DNA of 37,391 nt from Nostoc sp. JL34 (GCF_017114945.1 NZ_JABXKQ010000029.1:1-37391); one strand, 5' to 3'; positions 27,482 to 35,931 are shown, numbered from the stretch's first letter. Translations and numbers: made by a program. The notes: generated by a model from the sequence alone, not told the origin.

Positions 27482-28501
27482 ATGAGTAGTCATCAGCCAC
27501 GATTGAGCATCGGATTACCTGTATACAATGGTGAAAAATTTATCAAAGAAGCCATAGATTCACTCTTGGCTCAGACCTTTGAAGATTTTGAGCTAATTAT
27601 TTCAGATAATGCATCCACAGATAAAACTGAAGAAATCTGTCGAGCTTATGCCGAACAAGACCAACGTATCTGTTACTACCGCAATGACAAGAATATCGGT
27701 TGTGCTGGTAACTTTAATCGCGTCTTTAAATTGTCTTCGGGTGAGTACTTTAAATGGGCAGCCTATGATGATCTACATTCTCCAGATTTTATCAAGAAGT
27801 GTGTTCAGGTACTTGACCAAGATCCTAGTATAATCTTGTGTCACTCCCAGACATATTTCATTGATGAACAGGGGAATTTTCTCCAAAATTACGATATCAA
27901 ACTCAAGGCAGATGCACTCAAAAGACACGAGCGTTTTCACGAATTGCTGACCAAGCATTTATGTTATCCATGTTATGGGGTAATTCGTGCCAGTGCTTTG
28001 AGAATGATACCACCTATGGGTGGTTACGGTAATGCAGATGGAATTCTCTTATTAAGACTTGGTATTCTCGGTAGGTTTTATGAAATCCCTGAATACCTGT
28101 TTTTTGCCAGAAGTCATCCGCAACAATCAATGAGTATGTTTTTTCCCAATTATTTGTTGTTAACAAACAACAATCAAAAACCCTCATTGAGTATGCTACC
28201 TGATTTTTATGGGTATGCAGTGTGGTTTGATTCAGCAAAGAAAGGACAAATTTTATTGCCACATTGGAGAATAATCTGGGAGTATGTACTCTCTATATGG
28301 CGTAGTCCCCTGAGTTTGTATGAACGGCTGTGTTGTCATCGGAGTCTACAACAGCAGTTAAAAGGGACAGAACATCTTTTGCTGAAAGATTTGCTAAGAG
28401 TGCTGCAAGTACTTTGGAAAAGTTGGCAACCAGCACCAATTAAAAAACAGCAAGCCACACTTAGAACAAATCGCTTTAGGAAAAAAAGCTGGCATTCGTA
28501 G
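27482..28501 (+). CDS. GT2-family glycosyltransferase
   Basis: A 339-residue soluble GT-A enzyme. The N-terminal nucleotide-sugar domain is typical: LSIGLPVYNGEKFIKEAIDSL, then LIISDNASTDKT, and an acidic YDDLHSPDF in the DXD region. The C-terminal third is basic and variable. It should transfer a sugar from a nucleotide donor; the acceptor is unknown. It sits between hgdA and hglT in the position corresponding to an uncharacterised gene of the Anabaena island, so a role in heterocyst envelope glycolipid or polysaccharide is an inference from context. The ATG at 27482 was preferred over an in-frame TTG three codons earlier. Only 42 bp separate it from the DUF2141 gene, so these two are probably co-transcribed. 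Confidence 0.85.
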   Translation: MSSHQPRLSIGLPVYNGEKFIKEAIDSLLAQTFEDFELIISDNASTDKTEEICRAYAEQDQRICYYRNDKNIGCAGNFNRVFKLSSGEYFKWAAYDDLHSPDFIKKCVQVLDQDPSIILCHSQTYFIDEQGNFLQNYDIKLKADALKRHERFHELLTKHLCYPCYGVIRASALRMIPPMGGYGNADGILLLRLGILGRFYEIPEYLFFARSHPQQSMSMFFPNYLLLTNNNQKPSLSMLPDFYGYAVWFDSAKKGQILLPHWRIIWEYVLSIWRSPLSLYERLCCHRSLQQQLKGTEHLLLKDLLRVLQVLWKSWQPAPIKKQQATLRTNRFRKKSWHS

Positions 28502-28543
28502 CTTTCTATCAGCCCCAAAATCACTTATTTTGACTACAAAATT

Positions 28544-29011
28544 ATGCTGAAACTATCTCAACTATCTTATGTTTTGCTTGCTACCTTAGTGAGCATCAGC
28601 TTTGCGAAAACAGTGAATGCAGAGCCAACTGCAACACTAAGTGTTGTGGTGAATGGAATACATCACCAAAAAGGTGAGATTTGCTTCCGAGTTTACGCAA
28701 GTGAAAAAGGATTTCCGATGAGTGATTCTAGCGGATCTCAAAGTGGCTGCGCTAAGATTACAGGCAATTCTGTGAAAAAAGAATTCTCCGGTTTGAAGCC
28801 TGGAACTTATGCTGTCGCCGTAGTTGACGATCAAAATGGCGATCACAAACTCAACAAAGACTTTTTCGGTATTCCCAAAGAAGGTTTTGGGATTTCTAAA
28901 AATCCAACTGTGTCTATACAAACAGGTGCGCCAAAGTTTCGTGACGCTAGTTTTGTTGTAAATAAAAATACAACAGTCAACATCATCATGAAATATTCGC
29001 TTGATTCGTAA
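28544..29011 (+). CDS. Secreted DUF2141 protein
   Basis: A 155-residue exported protein. A signal peptide covers residues 1-26 (hydrophobic YVLLATLVSISFA, cleavage likely after VNA). The mature part is a DUF2141 beta-sandwich: GEICFRVYASEKGFP, GLKPGTYAVAVVDDQNGDHKLNKD and the family hallmark FFGIPKEGFGISKN. A conserved-looking Cys pair (Cys46 and Cys68 of the precursor) may form a disulfide. The domain is of unknown function and resembles carbohydrate-binding/transthyretin-like folds. It lies between two glycosyltransferases in the glycolipid island, which makes a periplasmic role in laying down or binding the glycolipid layer plausible but unproven. Confidence 0.85.
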   Translation: MLKLSQLSYVLLATLVSISFAKTVNAEPTATLSVVVNGIHHQKGEICFRVYASEKGFPMSDSSGSQSGCAKITGNSVKKEFSGLKPGTYAVAVVDDQNGDHKLNKDFFGIPKEGFGISKNPTVSIQTGAPKFRDASFVVNKNTTVNIIMKYSLDS

Positions 29012-29017
29012 AGGGAA

Positions 29018-29110
29018 TGGGGAGTGGGGAAGAAGCAGGGGAGCAGGGGGTAGGGGGCAGGGGGAGAATAAAAATTACCTCTTTCCCCTCTGCTCCCCGC
29101 TCCCTGCCCC
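29018..29110. repeat. Long imperfect inverted repeat (purine/pyrimidine arms)
   Basis: A G/A-rich left arm (GGGAAGAAGCAGGGGAGCAGGGGG...) faces a C/T-rich right arm (CTCTTTCCCCTCTGCTCCCC...) around an AT-rich loop, between the DUF2141 and the next glycosyltransferase. It is followed by CCAATGCCCAATGCC heptamers. This is a typical Nostoc intergenic element; translating it upstream of the glycosyltransferase start gives a spurious extension. Confidence 0.65.
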
Positions 29111-29121
29111 TTGTCCTCTTT

Positions 29122-29143
29122 CCAATGCCCAATGCCCAATCCC
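29122..29143. repeat. CCAATGC heptamer repeat
   Basis: Three tandem heptamers of the CCAATGC type, the same family as 4632-4652. Confidence 0.65.
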
Positions 29144-29169
29144 TTATCCTGTCGGAGACTAAAAATTTA

Positions 29170-30429
29170 ATGGAAGATTTGGCAATATTTCTGTCTAAGT
29201 CTTTGATGGGTTGGCTGGTTATTCAGGTGTGTTTTACGCTTGTCTTTATATGGTATCTGCGGTCATCCAAAAAGAACTTATTACCAGATGACCAGTTACC
29301 CAAAACAGCAGTGATTCTTTGCTTACGCGGAGCTGATCCGTTTTTGCCTAGATGTTTGCGATCGCTCCTAAATCAAAACTATCCACAGTATGATTTAAAA
29401 TTGATCGTTGATAGTCACGAAGATCCCGCTTGGAAAATTGCTAGTGAAACCATCACAGAGCAAGAAGCAACCAACGTTCAAATCAGCCCTTTGAGAATAG
29501 TACGCAACAATTGTAGTCTCAAATGCAGTTCTCTAGTCCAAGCTATCCGTGAGTTGGACGATTCTTACAAGGTGGTTGCCCTAGTAGATGCTGATACTAT
29601 TGTCCATGTAAATTGGCTGCGAGAATTAGTCAGTCCTTTAGGCGATGCCAATGTAGGGGCAACAACAGGTAATCGTTGGTACGTACCTACAGGTCGGTAT
29701 TGGGGATCTTTAGTGCGATACATCGGCAATGTTTCCACAGTAGTGCAAATGTTTATCTTCCAGATTCCTTGGGGTGGAACTTTGGCTGTGAAAACAGAAG
29801 TACTTCGCCAAACAGAACTGCTAGATAAGTGGGGACAAGCTTTAAGCGAAGATTTTATGATGCACGACATCCTGAAAAAACAGGGGTTGCAGGTAAAGTT
29901 TGTGCCTTCGTTACTAATAGTCAATCGTGAAGAGACTGATTTATTCAACTTAATAGAATATCTCAAGCGCCTCATCCTTTGTTCTCGACTCTATCACCCA
30001 CGTTGGTTAGCTCTAGTTAGTGAAGCTGTTTCTAGCATTTTGTTTCCTACTGCACTGATCATTTTAGTTCTAGAGTCGTTGTTAGAGGCAAAATGGGAAG
30101 CTGCGGTTCTCTTTTTAGTCTGCTATGGAGTCTATACTATCGGATTACTCTTGATAATGCTCGTGTTGGAATTAGAGATACAGCGAATGGTTCGCTCTAA
30201 TGACCAGGCGATCGCAAAATTATCAGCTGCTACAATCATCAAAATGTTGATTGGGATTCCCTTGACACAGTGGGTTTATGGGTTAGCGATGCTATCATCC
30301 CTGTGGACATCAACAGTCGCCTGGCGCGGTGTCAGCTATCGGGTTCAAGGGCCCTGGAATGTCCGCTTAGTGGAATATCGCCCTTATCAATGGTTGGATC
30401 AGCCTATTAATAGCAAGGTTTCTCTTTGA
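29170..30429 (+). CDS. Membrane GT2-type glycosyltransferase (ceramide-glucosyltransferase-like)
   Basis: A 419-residue integral membrane glycosyltransferase. One N-terminal helix (about 12-30) precedes a cytosolic GT-A domain (45-280) with TAVILCLRGADPFLPRCLRSLL, DXD-type DAD at 140-142, the acidic SEDF (Glu227-Asp228) and a distal basic motif HPRW at 276-279 standing where processive and ceramide-type enzymes have (Q/R)xxRW. About three more helices follow (roughly 285-305, 310-335, 355-380). This layout suits transfer of a sugar to a lipid acceptor at the membrane. In the glycolipid island, an HGL-type or related lipid acceptor is a reasonable inference. ATG 29170 was chosen; the 51 codons upstream in frame translate the intergenic repeat. 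Confidence 0.82.
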   Translation: MEDLAIFLSKSLMGWLVIQVCFTLVFIWYLRSSKKNLLPDDQLPKTAVILCLRGADPFLPRCLRSLLNQNYPQYDLKLIVDSHEDPAWKIASETITEQEATNVQISPLRIVRNNCSLKCSSLVQAIRELDDSYKVVALVDADTIVHVNWLRELVSPLGDANVGATTGNRWYVPTGRYWGSLVRYIGNVSTVVQMFIFQIPWGGTLAVKTEVLRQTELLDKWGQALSEDFMMHDILKKQGLQVKFVPSLLIVNREETDLFNLIEYLKRLILCSRLYHPRWLALVSEAVSSILFPTALIILVLESLLEAKWEAAVLFLVCYGVYTIGLLLIMLVLELEIQRMVRSNDQAIAKLSAATIIKMLIGIPLTQWVYGLAMLSSLWTSTVAWRGVSYRVQGPWNVRLVEYRPYQWLDQPINSKVSL

Positions 30430-30987
30430 ATTAAATCACTAAATATGAACTAGGGCATGAAAGTTATTACACTAAACATTCCCTAGTCTTCAACTTATAT
30501 TATCTTATATTTAGTAGAACTATATTAGCTATAACCCTTGTCCAAATACACGCTTTTAATTGTTGATCACCAAAATCTATTTGCATTAACGACAAGGGTT
30601 TAGACAAATATATTAAGGGGAATTTTCACTTAGTATTTTGGATGTTTTGATAGTTTCAATCCCAGTTTATATAACGGTTTGCTGTTGAGTCTAATACAGA
30701 CCTAACCCCCAACTCTAATCCTTGTAACGTTGGGGAGTAAGCCTCAAAGCCTCTCTCATACAAAAAGAGAGGAATGGAATCGAGATCAGAGTCTATTGCA
30801 CACAAACGAGAAGCGTTATAAACATCCACTTCAAAATCGACAATTTCACCTATTTGACAATGCATAAATCCTTAGTCTAACTCTATCGGTGGGGATTTAT
30901 GAGCTAAACAATCAAGATGTCTATGAAATATTTGCTGCGTAAATCCTCAGTTCAAAACCAGCAATTTTGTGAAATATTCCCTTTTTT
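30430..30987. other. Repeat-rich intergenic region upstream of hglT
   Basis: It contains a TIR-like element (30533-30600) and a CCTCTCT/AGAGAGG hairpin (30750-30772) inside a CCTAACCCCCAACT-type repeat. A minus-strand frame (30656-30865, 69 codons) has a plausible AGGA start signal, but its second half is the repeat; it may be the stub of a broken gene. The rest is AT-rich leader DNA before hglT. Confidence 0.5.
30533..30600. repeat. Small element with 10-bp terminal inverted repeats
   Basis: AACCCTTGTC (30533-30542) and GACAAGGGTT (30591-30600) are exact inverted repeats 48 bp apart, a MITE-like layout. No protein is encoded. Confidence 0.5.
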
Positions 30988-32265
30988 ATGACTAAACAAA
31001 AACTTCGCATTGCACTCTTTACAGGATTGTACGCTCCTTTCTTGACTGGTGTTTCCGTTGCAGTTCACCAACGAGTTCGTTGGTTGCTAGAACAGGGACA
31101 TGAGGTTTTTCTAATTCATCCACAAATCAACGATCGCTACCCCAAAAATGTCGGCGATCGCCCCATGCAAGGTTTAGAGGAAATTCAGTCTTTCCCCAAC
31201 TTTTCTGCTTACGCATTCCCCACAGAACCACTGGTATTTTACAAGTCTCTTCCTCAACCGTTGAACCATCGACATTGGAGTGATACCAAGTTGTTGGAAA
31301 AATTCAAGCCTGACATTATCGTGGTTGAAGAAGCAGCGCAAATGAGAGGTTTATACTCATTTTTCTTGCAAGGTTATGGTCGCCCAATTGGCACTCAATA
31401 CGCAAAACGAACAGGCACGCCAATAATATCACTCTTCCATACAGATATTGTTGCGTATATCAAATATTATTTTGGAGATCGGTTCTTCAATTTGGTTCGT
31501 CCGATCGTTCCCGTTTTAGTTAAGCAATTTAGTGAGTCTTATGACTTCAATTATTTCTCTTCTAAAGAACAACTCACTAAATACGAAGAACTGAAATGTC
31601 AACGGGCTGAATACGTCGCTTATCAAGGTATCGATTGCGAAAAATTTCACCCACGAAACATTTGTTATGACCCCATTCCTAATGACAACCGGCCGACTCT
31701 TTTGTTTGTCGGACGAATTACCCCGGAAAAGAATGTCAATCAACTGCTTGATATATTTCCAGTTATAGCTGCCAAAATCCCTGATGTGCATCTGGTGATT
31801 GTTGGTAGTGGGCCGCTAGATGAAGAGATCCGTCAGCGGGCTAAAAAGTTTGGATCGGGTATTACTGTATGGGGCGAGTCTCACGGTACGGAACTTTTAG
31901 GTTGGTTTGCTAGAGCGGATGTTTTTGTCAACCCCTCCGTCACCGAGAACTTCTGCACGACAAATAACGAGGCGTTAGCATCTGGAACCCCTCTGGTTGC
32001 TGTTGTTGCACCTTCAACTTCAGAACAGGTATCTCCTGGTCATAACGGCTTTCTTGCTCAACCTAACAACCCTACAGACTTCGCCCAAAAGGTAATTGCG
32101 ATTCTGGAAAATCCCGATTTGAAAGCAGATATGACTAGACAGGCTCGCCCCTCTATACTTGACTTTGATTGGTCAGCATGTATGCAAAAATTTGAACACA
32201 AACTTTACCAGATTGTTGAAGGATCGCAGAAGGTGGAGGTCGGTACAGGTAGTATAAGACCATAA
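30988..32265 (+). CDS. hglT: GT4-family glycosyltransferase, probable HglT
   Basis: A 425-residue GT-B glycosyltransferase resembling cyanobacterial SqdX/DGD-type lipid glycosyltransferases. The N-terminal acceptor domain begins LRIALFTGLYAPFLTGVSVAVHQ. The donor domain has VGRITPEKN at 241-249, IVGSGPL and an E-x7-E motif, Glu320...Glu328 (ENFCTTNNE), followed by ALASGTPLVA, which marks retaining GT4 enzymes. It ends the plus-strand run of the island, the place of hglT (all5341) in Anabaena PCC 7120, the glucosyltransferase that adds the sugar to the HGL aglycone. Upstream hgdA would adjust the UDP-hexose pool. The family is certain; the symbol rests on synteny and type. Confidence 0.82.
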   Translation: MTKQKLRIALFTGLYAPFLTGVSVAVHQRVRWLLEQGHEVFLIHPQINDRYPKNVGDRPMQGLEEIQSFPNFSAYAFPTEPLVFYKSLPQPLNHRHWSDTKLLEKFKPDIIVVEEAAQMRGLYSFFLQGYGRPIGTQYAKRTGTPIISLFHTDIVAYIKYYFGDRFFNLVRPIVPVLVKQFSESYDFNYFSSKEQLTKYEELKCQRAEYVAYQGIDCEKFHPRNICYDPIPNDNRPTLLFVGRITPEKNVNQLLDIFPVIAAKIPDVHLVIVGSGPLDEEIRQRAKKFGSGITVWGESHGTELLGWFARADVFVNPSVTENFCTTNNEALASGTPLVAVVAPSTSEQVSPGHNGFLAQPNNPTDFAQKVIAILENPDLKADMTRQARPSILDFDWSACMQKFEHKLYQIVEGSQKVEVGTGSIRP

Positions 32266-32277
32266 CGAGAACAAACA

Positions 32278-32308
32278 CGATCGCTAGTATTTACAGTACT
32301 GGCGATCG
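32278..32308. terminator. Imperfect stem-loop just after hglT
   Basis: 14-nt arms (CGATCGCTAGTATT against AGTACTGGCGATCG, 12 of 14 pairing) begin 12 nt after the hglT stop. No T-tract follows; the arms carry HIP1-like GCGATCG. It may protect or end the transcript. Confidence 0.35.
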
Positions 32309-32399
32309 CTAACACTGCAACTTTTTGTATCAACGAGTCTTAGGATTAGCAAAAGCTGTGAATTGATAAAACTTTGAATTTTTCCCTTCCCTACCAGGC

Positions 32400-32672
32400 T
32401 GCAACTTAAATGCATTGACTTGCAACTGAGTTGCATTGACCTGCAACTTAGATGTATTAACCTGCAACTGAGTTGCATTGACCTGCAACTTAGATGTATT
32501 AACCTGCAACTGAGTTGCATTGACCTGCAACTTAGATGTATTAACCTGCAACTGAGTTGCATTGACCTGCAACTTAGATGTATTAACCTGCAACTGAGTT
32601 GCATTGACCTGCAACTTAGATGTATTAACCTGCAACTGAGTTGCATTGACCTGCAACTTAGATGCATTGACC
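32400..32672. repeat. 21-bp tandem repeat, 13 units in 42-bp dimers
   Basis: Thirteen consecutive units of exactly 21 bp, each beginning TGCAAC. From the second unit on they alternate between TGCAACTGAGTTGCATTGAC(C) and TGCAACTTAGATGTATTAAC(C), giving a 42-bp higher-order period. On the minus strand one frame (32330-32677) reads as heptapeptides alternating LQVNATQ and LQVNTSK for about 90 residues after an ATG. A degenerate relative is at 35806-35931. There are no unique spacers, so it is not a CRISPR. Confidence 0.95.
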
Positions 32673-32820
32673 TGCAAAAATTAAACACCTTACTAGCCTG
32701 ACAAAAGTAGTAGCATTGGCGTAGCCCACCGTAGGTATCGCTTGCTGGCTGAACTGAAATTAATTATCTTAAAACTTTGTAGTATAAATTATATAGAAAT
32801 AACTTTGTGTCTTACTCATG

Positions 32821-33468
32821 CTAAACACATCCGACTCTCACTGCGGTAGTTGCAGCCTCAGTGCGGTTCGTTACCCCTAACTTATTTAATACCTGACTGA
32901 CATGATGCCTAATGGTAGAAGGACTCAATTTCATCCGTTGAGCGATCGCTTCATTACTTAATCCTAAAGCCAGCAGTGCTAAAACCTCTTGCTGTCGCTT
33001 ACTCAGTTCATAGACAGCTTGGGATGATGGTTTGCTTGGTTGCAGCAACACCTGAATCACCTCTGCCGCCAACATACACCGACCGATCGCAGCGGCTCGT
33101 ATGGCATCCGCCAACTCATCAATCGAGATACCCTTGAGCAAGTAGCCAATAGCTCCGGCTTGCATTGCTTGCTGTACCAAGTCATTCGCTAGAAAACTCG
33201 TCAAAATTAAAACTTGAATTTCTGGGTATTTTTTGCGGATAGCTCTTGTTGCTTCTGCTCCATTCATCCCCTCCATCATCAAATCCATCAGTACCACGTC
33301 TGGCTGCAACTGTTCGCACAAATCTACTGCCTCATCTCCATTACACGCTTCACCCACTAATTCCATGTCATCAAACGCCAGCAAGACAAATTTAATACCT
33401 CCCCGCAGGATTTCATGATCGTCAACAGTAATCACCCGAATTGGTTTCAATGATTTATCTTTTTCCAT
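32821..33468 (-). CDS. NarL/FixJ-family response regulator
   Basis: A 215-residue two-domain regulator. The receiver domain (about 10-125) has Asp16/Asp17 (VDDHE), phospho-acceptor Asp62 (VVLMDLMM), a Thr-Ser switch (LILTSF) and Lys in LLKG. The LuxR-type HTH (about 150-210) shows LSKRQQEVLALLALGLSNEAIAQRMKLSPSTIRHHVSQVLNKLGV. It should bind DNA as a phosphorylation-dependent dimer. The cognate kinase is the HisKA_3-type gene 279 bp upstream on the same strand, but that gene is interrupted, so this regulator may now be orphaned. Targets cannot be told from the sequence. Confidence 0.92.
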   Translation of the reverse strand: MEKDKSLKPIRVITVDDHEILRGGIKFVLLAFDDMELVGEACNGDEAVDLCEQLQPDVVLMDLMMEGMNGAEATRAIRKKYPEIQVLILTSFLANDLVQQAMQAGAIGYLLKGISIDELADAIRAAAIGRCMLAAEVIQVLLQPSKPSSQAVYELSKRQQEVLALLALGLSNEAIAQRMKLSPSTIRHHVSQVLNKLGVTNRTEAATTAVRVGCV

Positions 33469-33684
33469 ATATAAATCCGAGTATTAAAACTATTGTTTAT
33501 ACATTTACATTGATTGCCCTGTTTTCTATATTTATCCGTGAGATTCTTAATCTTTAATTTTTCATTTACTGCCAGTAAATCACAGAAAAATCCCACAACA
33601 TGATATCAAAATCTGTCTTTTCTAAATAAGTTGATGGAAATAAACATAACTATGTTAAAAAGCAAATACGCTTAAAACCCTTAC

Positions 33685-33708
33685 CAATGACAAATGACAA
33701 ATGACAAT
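33685..33708. repeat. Heptamer tandem repeat (ACAAATG type)
   Basis: About three heptamers between the kinase and regulator genes, the same unit as 24762-24803. Confidence 0.6.
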
Positions 33709-33747
33709 CCTAATAGTTAATTTTATTTGTACCCAATACCCAATTCC

Positions 33748-35124
33748 CTACTCCCCACTCCCTATTTTCAAAACAGCGATTGACCAACTCAGGACAATCT
33801 CAGTCCCCTCCCCTGGATAGCTTGACAAATGGAAAGTAGCACCAATTGACTCAGCCCGTTCTTTCATAATTGCTATCCCCAAATGACCAGATGGTATTTT
33901 GTTGTAGTCAAAACCACAGCCATTATCGCTAATCCGCAAGATCGTCTTTTGTGAATCGCCGTGGAGGCTGACTGATACAAGCGTTGCTTGGGCATATTTA
34001 ATAATATTATTCAGTGCCTCTTGAGTAATCCGGTAGAAGACAAGTTTCACCTCATTAGACAAAAAGCGATGATCGCCTTCCATCGTCGTTATTACCTGTA
34101 AACTTGCCCGTCCTTGAATTCCCTTCGTTAACTGCTGTAGCAATTCAGCCAATGGTTTATCTGCCAAACCATTAGGACGTAACTCAATCAATAGATTCCG
34201 CATTTCTGCTAACGCCCCTTGTGTCATTTGGGCTAGTTCCTCTAATCCCTGTTGGGCTACCTCTGGGTTGCGTTTCCACACCTAGGCAAAGCTTCGGCAA
34301 TTGTGGCCACAGTAAACAATGTCTGCGATACTGAATCGTGATAAGTCACGCGCAAGGCGATTTCGCTCCACCTCCACAGCAATCTTGCGTAGCCGTTGGC
34401 TTTCCATCAATTGTTCGCGTAGCTTCACCGCTTGCATCAAGTCTTTGACCAGGTTTAGGCTCATAATTACCACAAAGACCAAAAATCCATATTCAGCAAT
34501 GTATATGGATTTGATCGTCCCCAAATCCACTAGGCGATCGTGTTGAACAGTTCCGACAAAAATCGCCAAGCTCAGACCTAGAGTCAGGCCAGCTTTCTTT
34601 TCACCACGCTGATATTGACGGTAACAGGCGTAAAAAGCGAAAACTACATTACTGATTAAAGCTAAGAATTGAAACCCTAATAGAGGATTGAGTGTACCTT
34701 CTGGCTGGGTAATCGGTTCACCCCAAGGCAAAGTAATACTTGATAGTCTGCTGATATGGGAATAGAGAATCCCAGTGGGTGAAATTTGGTTAATTAACAG
34801 ACAGATGAGGTAGAGGCTATTCAGTACCAAAAGTAAGCGTACAGGCTTAAGTTTAGTATATAAAGCCACAAACCAGATAGTAATAATCCCGTCAATATAT
34901 CCCAAAGCAGATAGCAATTTTCTGGCATTTATATAATCATCTACATTCATGGTTTTATATTTGGCTATAAGAGCCAAGATATAACTAAAAATTACCAAGC
35001 AGGTTAATCCAAAAGATAAGTGCAGCGAGGGTTTTAATCGCCCAGAGGCAATTAGCAAGTGTAATAGACCAACATAAAGGCAAATACCAGCAAATATATT
35101 TAAAATAGTTGGAACAAGAGTCAT
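33748..35124 (-). pseudogene. NarL-type sensor histidine kinase interrupted at the H-box
   Basis: Two abutting frames in the same phase make one kinase of about 458 codons. The first (34282-35124, 280 residues) has six or seven membrane helices (about 1-225) and a linker running into ERNRLARDL. The second (33748-34281) continues with AEMRNLLIELRP, N-box RITQEALNNIIKYA, DNGCGFD and GEGTEI of the ATPase domain. At the join, frame reading gives a nonsense stretch ending in TAG (34282-34284). Dropping one T near 34341 restores HDSVSQTLFTVATIAEALPR, a perfect HisKA_3 H-box, and one missing G at 34281/34282 returns to the ATPase frame. So an insertion and a deletion 60 nt apart remove the phospho-acceptor His and add a stop. 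Either the gene is dead, or the read contains two errors. Confidence 0.82.
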
Positions 35125-35378
35125 TACTTGTTTGATGAAAAATTTATATCTAGCAACAAATAAGTAATATCACCTGAATAGAGACTTTTTACTTTCTCCA
35201 CACACATTCTCTATTCATAAGTAATAGTTATATAGGACATTGATCCTAGTCAAAAATAGGACATCCATCCGATGCATTGATCAAGGCGATCGCTGTACAA
35301 TCCATTACACCAATGATTTAAGCAAAACTTTGGCGATCGCCTCGCCTCTGCGGTCAAAACCCGCAGGTACAAAAGTTT

Positions 35379-35816
35379 ATGCGCCAATATGGCGGTACTG
35401 GCAACGATCAACTTTATGGCGGTAATGGTCAAGACACACTCTATGGTGATGCTGATAACGACCGTCTTGAAGATGATAACGGTGATGACAAACTTTATGG
35501 CGGTGACGGTAACGACAGTCTGATTGGAGGTAACGGTCAAGATTTACTTGTCGGCGGTGCGGGTAACGATTTCCTCGACGGTGACAAGGGTGATGATAAC
35601 TTGACTGGCGGGACTGGTAGCGACATCTTTGTGTTGGAGAAAGCCGCAGGTCGGGAAACAATTACCGATTTTACTTTAGGTCAGGGCGATAAAATCGGCT
35701 TGTCTGGCTTGAGTTTCAATCAGTTGTCCTTCTCTGGCAATCAGATTAGCTTAGGCAATCAAACTCTAGCGGTGCTGAGTCGGTTTAATACAAGTCGTAT
35801 CGACCTGCACCTTTGA
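35379..35816 (+). CDS. Short RTX (hemolysin-type calcium-binding repeat) protein, probably a fragment
   Basis: A 145-residue frame whose first 85 residues are about seven RTX nonapeptide-type repeats (GGTGNDQLY, GGNGQDTLY, GGDGNDSLI, GGAGNDFLD, GGTGSDIFV), which fold into a Ca2+-bound parallel beta-roll. It then has the usual post-repeat segment TITDFTLGQGDKIGLSGLSF. No catalytic or adhesive domain precedes the repeats: the frame is open upstream only to a TAA at 35319-35321. Complete RTX proteins are normally much larger and end with a secretion signal, so this looks like the 3' remnant of one. Its last residues (RIDLHL) are encoded within the start of the second 21-bp array, so the original C-terminus may also have been replaced. 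Confidence 0.55.
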   Translation: MRQYGGTGNDQLYGGNGQDTLYGDADNDRLEDDNGDDKLYGGDGNDSLIGGNGQDLLVGGAGNDFLDGDKGDDNLTGGTGSDIFVLEKAAGRETITDFTLGQGDKIGLSGLSFNQLSFSGNQISLGNQTLAVLSRFNTSRIDLHL

Positions 35817-35931
35817 TGTATCGGCTTGCAACTTTAGTGCATCAACTCGCAACTTTGATGCATTGGCTTACAACTTTGATGTATCGGCTTGCAACTTTGA
35901 TGCATCGCCCTGCACCTTTGTTGTCTCTAAG
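35806..35931. repeat. Second 21-bp tandem repeat, 6 degenerate units
   Basis: Six units of exactly 21 bp with consensus near TGCAACTTTGATGCATCGGC(T), related to the 32400-32672 array in the TGCAACTT-GATG core. The units are more diverged. The minus-strand frame equivalent to LQVNTSK gives LQADTSK and LRVDALK but is interrupted by TAA in the fourth unit. The array overlaps the end of the RTX frame. Confidence 0.9.

Larger units (their letters stand above)
32266..32820. other. Intergenic region with 21-bp minisatellite
   Basis: It holds the hglT stem-loop, the 21-bp array (32400-32672) and a GGCGTAGCCC-type repeat (32716-32741). Because the unit is a multiple of three, several frames stay open through the array on both strands. 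I list it as repeat DNA and not as a gene. Confidence 0.6.

Noticed and set aside
29017..29169. N-terminal extension of the membrane glycosyltransferase
   Set aside because: The extra 51 codons translate the G-rich inverted repeat and heptamers; ATG 29170 begins directly at the membrane helix.
30656..30865. 69-residue minus-strand ORF upstream of hglT
   Set aside because: It has a plausible start signal, but its second half is a common dispersed repeat; at most a gene remnant.
32400..32672. CRISPR array
   Set aside because: The units are contiguous 21-bp repeats with no unique spacers between them, and no cas genes are present.
32284..32701. Three overlapping ORFs over the 21-bp array (two on minus, one on plus) as genes
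   Set aside because: A repeat unit divisible by three keeps several frames open automatically. Only the LQVNATQ minus frame is worth testing, and it is treated as a finding, not as an annotated gene.
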